Shown here: positions 14,237-16,077 of the stretch, in pieces | Layout of the letters: every line of letters begins with the position of its first letter | Numbering within the stretch: the stretch's first letter is position 1 | Notes under the pieces: model-generated | The model's database searches: none | What the model was told of the DNA's origin: nothing | Seen by the model: only the letters and a program-made list of their open reading frames with translations | Made by a program: the position numbers and the translations under genes | Assembly (NCBI GenBank): GCA_040388665.1 | Contig: JAZKBL010000034.1 | Span: forward strand, 1-16,077 | Direction: 5' to 3' | DNA from: DAHVFY01 sp040388665 | GTDB taxonomy: Bacteria > Chlamydiota > Chlamydiia > Chlamydiales > Rhabdochlamydiaceae | Length of the DNA: 16,077 bases

Positions 14237-14767
14237 ATGGCCGATAGACCTGTTGAGTGCAGCCACTGCAAAAAATCGATTAAAACTAACTACAAAGAAA
14301 TTGTAGGGCGGCAAGTTATCTGCACGGGCATGTGCGCTGACTGTCCAGTTTTAGAAAGAAGGTTACATGGAGAGCTTCCTCATTATGATCAACAAACAAA
14401 AACCTTAGAAAATGAAACAAGTCTTTATTGCTCTAATTGTCACACAAGCCTTGATGCTGTAAAAATGGGCGATCCTTTAGGATGCAGCGAATGCTACTCT
14501 GTTTTTGGCGATCTTCTTGCTCAAGAATTAACCACTCAAGGAAAAATCCCGTCCCGTTTACAAAAAACATTCCGAGGAAAAAAAACAACATCCATCCACG
14601 CCGGAAAATCTCCCACTCAAGAGATGTCGATTCCAGGGACAGCACGCCTTGCAACACTCAATGAGGCTTTAGGAGATGCTTTAAAACAAGAAAATTATGA
14701 ACAAGCAGCCTGGCTACGCGATCAAATCAAAGCATTAAAGGAAAAACCAGGTGAAGGAAAAAATTAA
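14237..14767 (+). CDS. mcsA: McsA-like zinc-binding, UVR-motif adaptor protein
   Basis: In Bacillus McsA binds zinc and activates the protein-arginine kinase McsB, linking it to Clp proteolysis. The 176-residue protein has the full layout: cysteine pairs at Cys8/Cys11, Cys29/Cys33/Cys36, Cys65/Cys68 and Cys83/Cys86 (zinc sites), a Ser/Thr/Lys-rich linker, and a C-terminal UVR coiled coil at about 141-170 (LNEALGDALKQENYEQAAWL). No Shine-Dalgarno site precedes the ATG, and TATAAA lies only two bases upstream of it; this is too close to be a normal promoter for this start. mcsB overlaps its end by 17 bases. The mcsA-mcsB pair is also found in Chlamydia, where I recall it next to the type III secretion secretin gene. 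Confidence 0.9.
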   Translation: MADRPVECSHCKKSIKTNYKEIVGRQVICTGMCADCPVLERRLHGELPHYDQQTKTLENETSLYCSNCHTSLDAVKMGDPLGCSECYSVFGDLLAQELTTQGKIPSRLQKTFRGKKTTSIHAGKSPTQEMSIPGTARLATLNEALGDALKQENYEQAAWLRDQIKALKEKPGEGKN

Positions 14768-15821
14768 TATCCCCTCATTTCTTCTGGAACACATTCCTTG
14801 GGAAAATCATGTAGATCCGATTTGGACCGCATCGACATTTGTACTCCACCGAAACCTTGCAAAATTCTGTTTTCCATCAAAACTTAGCAAACCACACATG
14901 CTTCAAGTAGCTTCCATGCTTCAAGAATCTCTGCTAAAAAGTCCTCTTCTTAAAACACCCTCTTTTTTGCCCGCAGAGAAGCTCTCTCCGATGGATAAGG
15001 AGTACTTATTTGAGCATTTTTTCTCTCAGTCCCATTTTCAAAACACAATGGAAGGGCAAGGCTTTATCATCGATCAAACATCTTATTTTCTAGGAATGAT
15101 CAATGTCGATGACCACATACAGCTACATCTTGTTGATGCACAAGGGAAGTGGGACAACTCGTGGAATACCCTTTCTCAACTCGATACAACCCTTGGAAAA
15201 TCTTTGGACTATGCCTTCTCCTCAAGGTTTGGTTACCTCACTTCCAATCCAGGTTTATGTGGAACAGGTCTTGAAGTTTATGTCTATCTACATTTACCAG
15301 CTCTCATACACACAGGAAAGCTCTCTGAAACCTTGTCTAAAGAAACTGATGAAGAAGTTCTTATAACAGGCATGCAAGGAACCCTTGAAGAGCTCGTTGG
15401 TGACTTCATCGTTTTGAAAAACCGTTACAGTTTAGGCCTTTCTGAAGAAACCATCTTAAAAACTTTGTATGCAGCCGCCATGAAACTCATGGCAGCCGAA
15501 AAAACCGCAAGAACACAAATCCAACAAGAAGATAACTCTGAAATCAAAGATCAAATCAGTCGTGCCTATGGACTTCTGATGCACTCTTTTCAACTACAAA
15601 CTAAAGAAGCTCTCGCAGCCCTTAGCCTCATCAAACTTGGCATTAATTTAGGCTGGGTTGAAGGTATTACTGACAACAAACTCAACGAGATTTTCTTCAA
15701 ATGCCAAAGAGCACACCTTGCACACGCCCACACCCTCCCCGAAATCGACCCAAAAGCCCTCCCCCACACGCGAGCCGCATTCATCCACACCGCACTCAAA
15801 CCCACTCACCTCACCTACTAA
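14751..15821 (+). CDS. mcsB: McsB-like protein-arginine kinase homologue with degenerate active site
   Basis: A phosphagen-kinase-fold protein. Bacillus McsB phosphorylates protein arginines to mark them for ClpCP. The 356-residue protein aligns along its length: TASTFVLHRNL (26-36), INVDDHIQLH (117-126), FGYLTSNPGLCGTGLE (160-175), LHLPAL (180-185), then RAYGLLMHS (271-279) and LGINLGWVEG (296-305). Residues that bind ATP or act in catalysis in McsB are changed here: the Ser-Arg-x-Arg motif reads Ser28-Thr-Phe-Val, the catalytic Cys position is Asn166, GTGLR is GTGLE, and the RGxxGEGS loop reads TGMQGTLE. So it may be a pseudokinase or chemically different. It starts with GTG at 14751, inside mcsA, with AAAGG ten bases upstream. 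It is the last gene before the repeat region. Confidence 0.88.
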   Translation: MKEKINIPSFLLEHIPWENHVDPIWTASTFVLHRNLAKFCFPSKLSKPHMLQVASMLQESLLKSPLLKTPSFLPAEKLSPMDKEYLFEHFFSQSHFQNTMEGQGFIIDQTSYFLGMINVDDHIQLHLVDAQGKWDNSWNTLSQLDTTLGKSLDYAFSSRFGYLTSNPGLCGTGLEVYVYLHLPALIHTGKLSETLSKETDEEVLITGMQGTLEELVGDFIVLKNRYSLGLSEETILKTLYAAAMKLMAAEKTARTQIQQEDNSEIKDQISRAYGLLMHSFQLQTKEALAALSLIKLGINLGWVEGITDNKLNEIFFKCQRAHLAHAHTLPEIDPKALPHTRAAFIHTALKPTHLTY

Positions 15822-15948
15822 TTCATTTAAAATTCTGACTGCATCAAAGCCGTTTTGTGCTATAATCAGCCTCTAGTACATCTTCATCGTGCATGCCCGA
15901 AAATCACAGGCCAAAGAGGGAGTTGCAAAAAGAAAATTGCGGATTTAA
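15822..15948. other. 127-bp leader between mcsB and the repeat
   Basis: Contains the extended -10 promoter and the short open frame listed separately, and a GCATGC palindrome at 15891-15896. Otherwise nothing gene-like is seen. Confidence 0.5.
15858..15866 (+). promoter_or_regulatory. Extended -10 promoter, TGCTATAAT
   Basis: A perfect TATAAT at 15861-15866 preceded by TG in the extended -10 position. A partial -35 (CTGACT at 15835-15840) is 20 bases upstream, longer than ideal, which the extended -10 could compensate. It would start rightward transcription near 15873, 50 bases after the mcsB stop, into the repeat region. It is the best promoter sequence in the window. Confidence 0.55.
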
Positions 15949-15973
15949 GGCCCAAAGGGCCGTAATGACATAG
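15893..15973 (+). pseudogene. 26-codon open frame after the promoter, possible gene remnant
   Basis: Starting 20 bases after the predicted transcription start, ATG opens MPENHRPKRELQKENCGF and stops with TAG at 15971-15973, inside the first repeat hairpin. The first residues look like a normal basic protein N-terminus; the last ones are translated repeat (GGCCC-AAA-GGGCC). There is no Shine-Dalgarno site. It could be a gene whose continuation was cut off by the repeat, or chance. Confidence 0.2.
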
Positions 15974-16077
15974 CTTAAGGTCGAAGCGTAGCGAGAGGCC
16001 TGGGGAATAGATCAAATATAAGTTAAGAGTCCTGTAAGGACGACATTTAACTAACAATACCGTCCTTACAGGACTCC
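15949..16077. repeat. REP-like nested palindromes, continuing beyond the window
   Basis: Three hairpins in a row. First, GGCCC-AAA-GGGCC at 15949-15961. Second, AGGTC at 15978-15982 with GGCCT at 15997-16001 (one G-T pair), around GAAGCGTAGCGAGA. Third, a perfect 16-bp inverted repeat, GAGTCCTGTAAGGACG at 16027-16042 against 16061-16076, with an 18-base loop; each arm also folds on itself as GTCCT-GTA-AGGAC. This string of short GC-rich hairpins joined by AT-rich links resembles dispersed intergenic repeats I recall from Planctomycetes-Verrucomicrobia-Chlamydiae and Bacteroidetes genomes, some of them linked with REP-associated transposases. Copy number cannot be seen here. Confidence 0.65.

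Noticed and set aside
15949..16077. tRNA, tmRNA or other known structural RNA
   Set aside because: The hairpins do not form a tRNA cloverleaf and I see no tmRNA, RNase P or 6S signature; REP-like repeat fits better.
1..16077. CRISPR array, insertion sequence or transposase gene
   Set aside because: No regularly spaced repeats of CRISPR size and no transposase or integrase reading frame were seen on either strand.

Overview
The window most likely comes from an amoeba- or arthropod-associated member of the Chlamydiae (the Parachlamydia/Waddlia/Simkania/Rhabdochlamydia side), not from the Chlamydiaceae. The strongest marker is the mcsA-mcsB pair at the right end. Its McsB is of the chlamydial type, with the usual kinase arginines replaced. 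Around it sit a complete set of cell-wall genes, a TyrP-type amino-acid permease and several envelope or secreted proteins. The Ddl here is not fused to MurC and the MurA keeps the classical catalytic cysteine; both differ from Chlamydia itself as I remember it. The DNA is moderately AT-rich, and most genes have weak Shine-Dalgarno sites and tight or overlapping junctions.

Layout. 1-549 (-): 5' part of ddl, cut by the window edge. 565-3880 (+): an uncharacterised ATP-grasp protein overlapping murA, then an EpmB-like lysine 2,3-aminomutase. 3881-4068: AT-rich spacer with a hairpin. 4069-5658 (+): a 529-residue orphan protein with a protein-kinase-like motif order, an acidic tract and C-terminal repeats. 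5655-8772 (-): rfbC-rfbD-rfbB-kdsB, a tightly overlapping operon for dTDP-L-rhamnose and CMP-KDO, without rfbA. 8841-11044 (+): TyrP-like permease and a beta-barrel-like outer-membrane protein. 11041-11790 (-): PgeF/YlmD. 12024-13778 (+): a prolyl 4-hydroxylase-like dioxygenase directly followed by a CPBP membrane protease-like protein. 13782-14144 (-): a small secreted cysteine-containing protein. 14237-15821 (+): mcsA and mcsB. 15822-16077: a good extended -10 promoter, then nested palindromes of a REP-like repeat that runs off the window.

How it fits together. Ddl and MurA make peptidoglycan precursors; KdsB supplies activated KDO for LPS; RfbB/C/D convert dTDP-glucose to dTDP-rhamnose for a surface polysaccharide. 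The other genes handle nutrient import (TyrP), translation-factor modification (EpmB), nucleoside or peptidoglycan proofreading (PgeF) and protein quality control (McsAB).

The most striking structure is a 164-bp imperfect palindrome at 12958-13121 inside the CPBP gene. It is bounded by TA, its removal would delete exactly 54 codons without changing frame, and it leaves a smooth junction. This resembles the Rickettsia palindromic elements that insert in frame into genes. The second most interesting item is the kinase-like orphan protein at 4069-5658.
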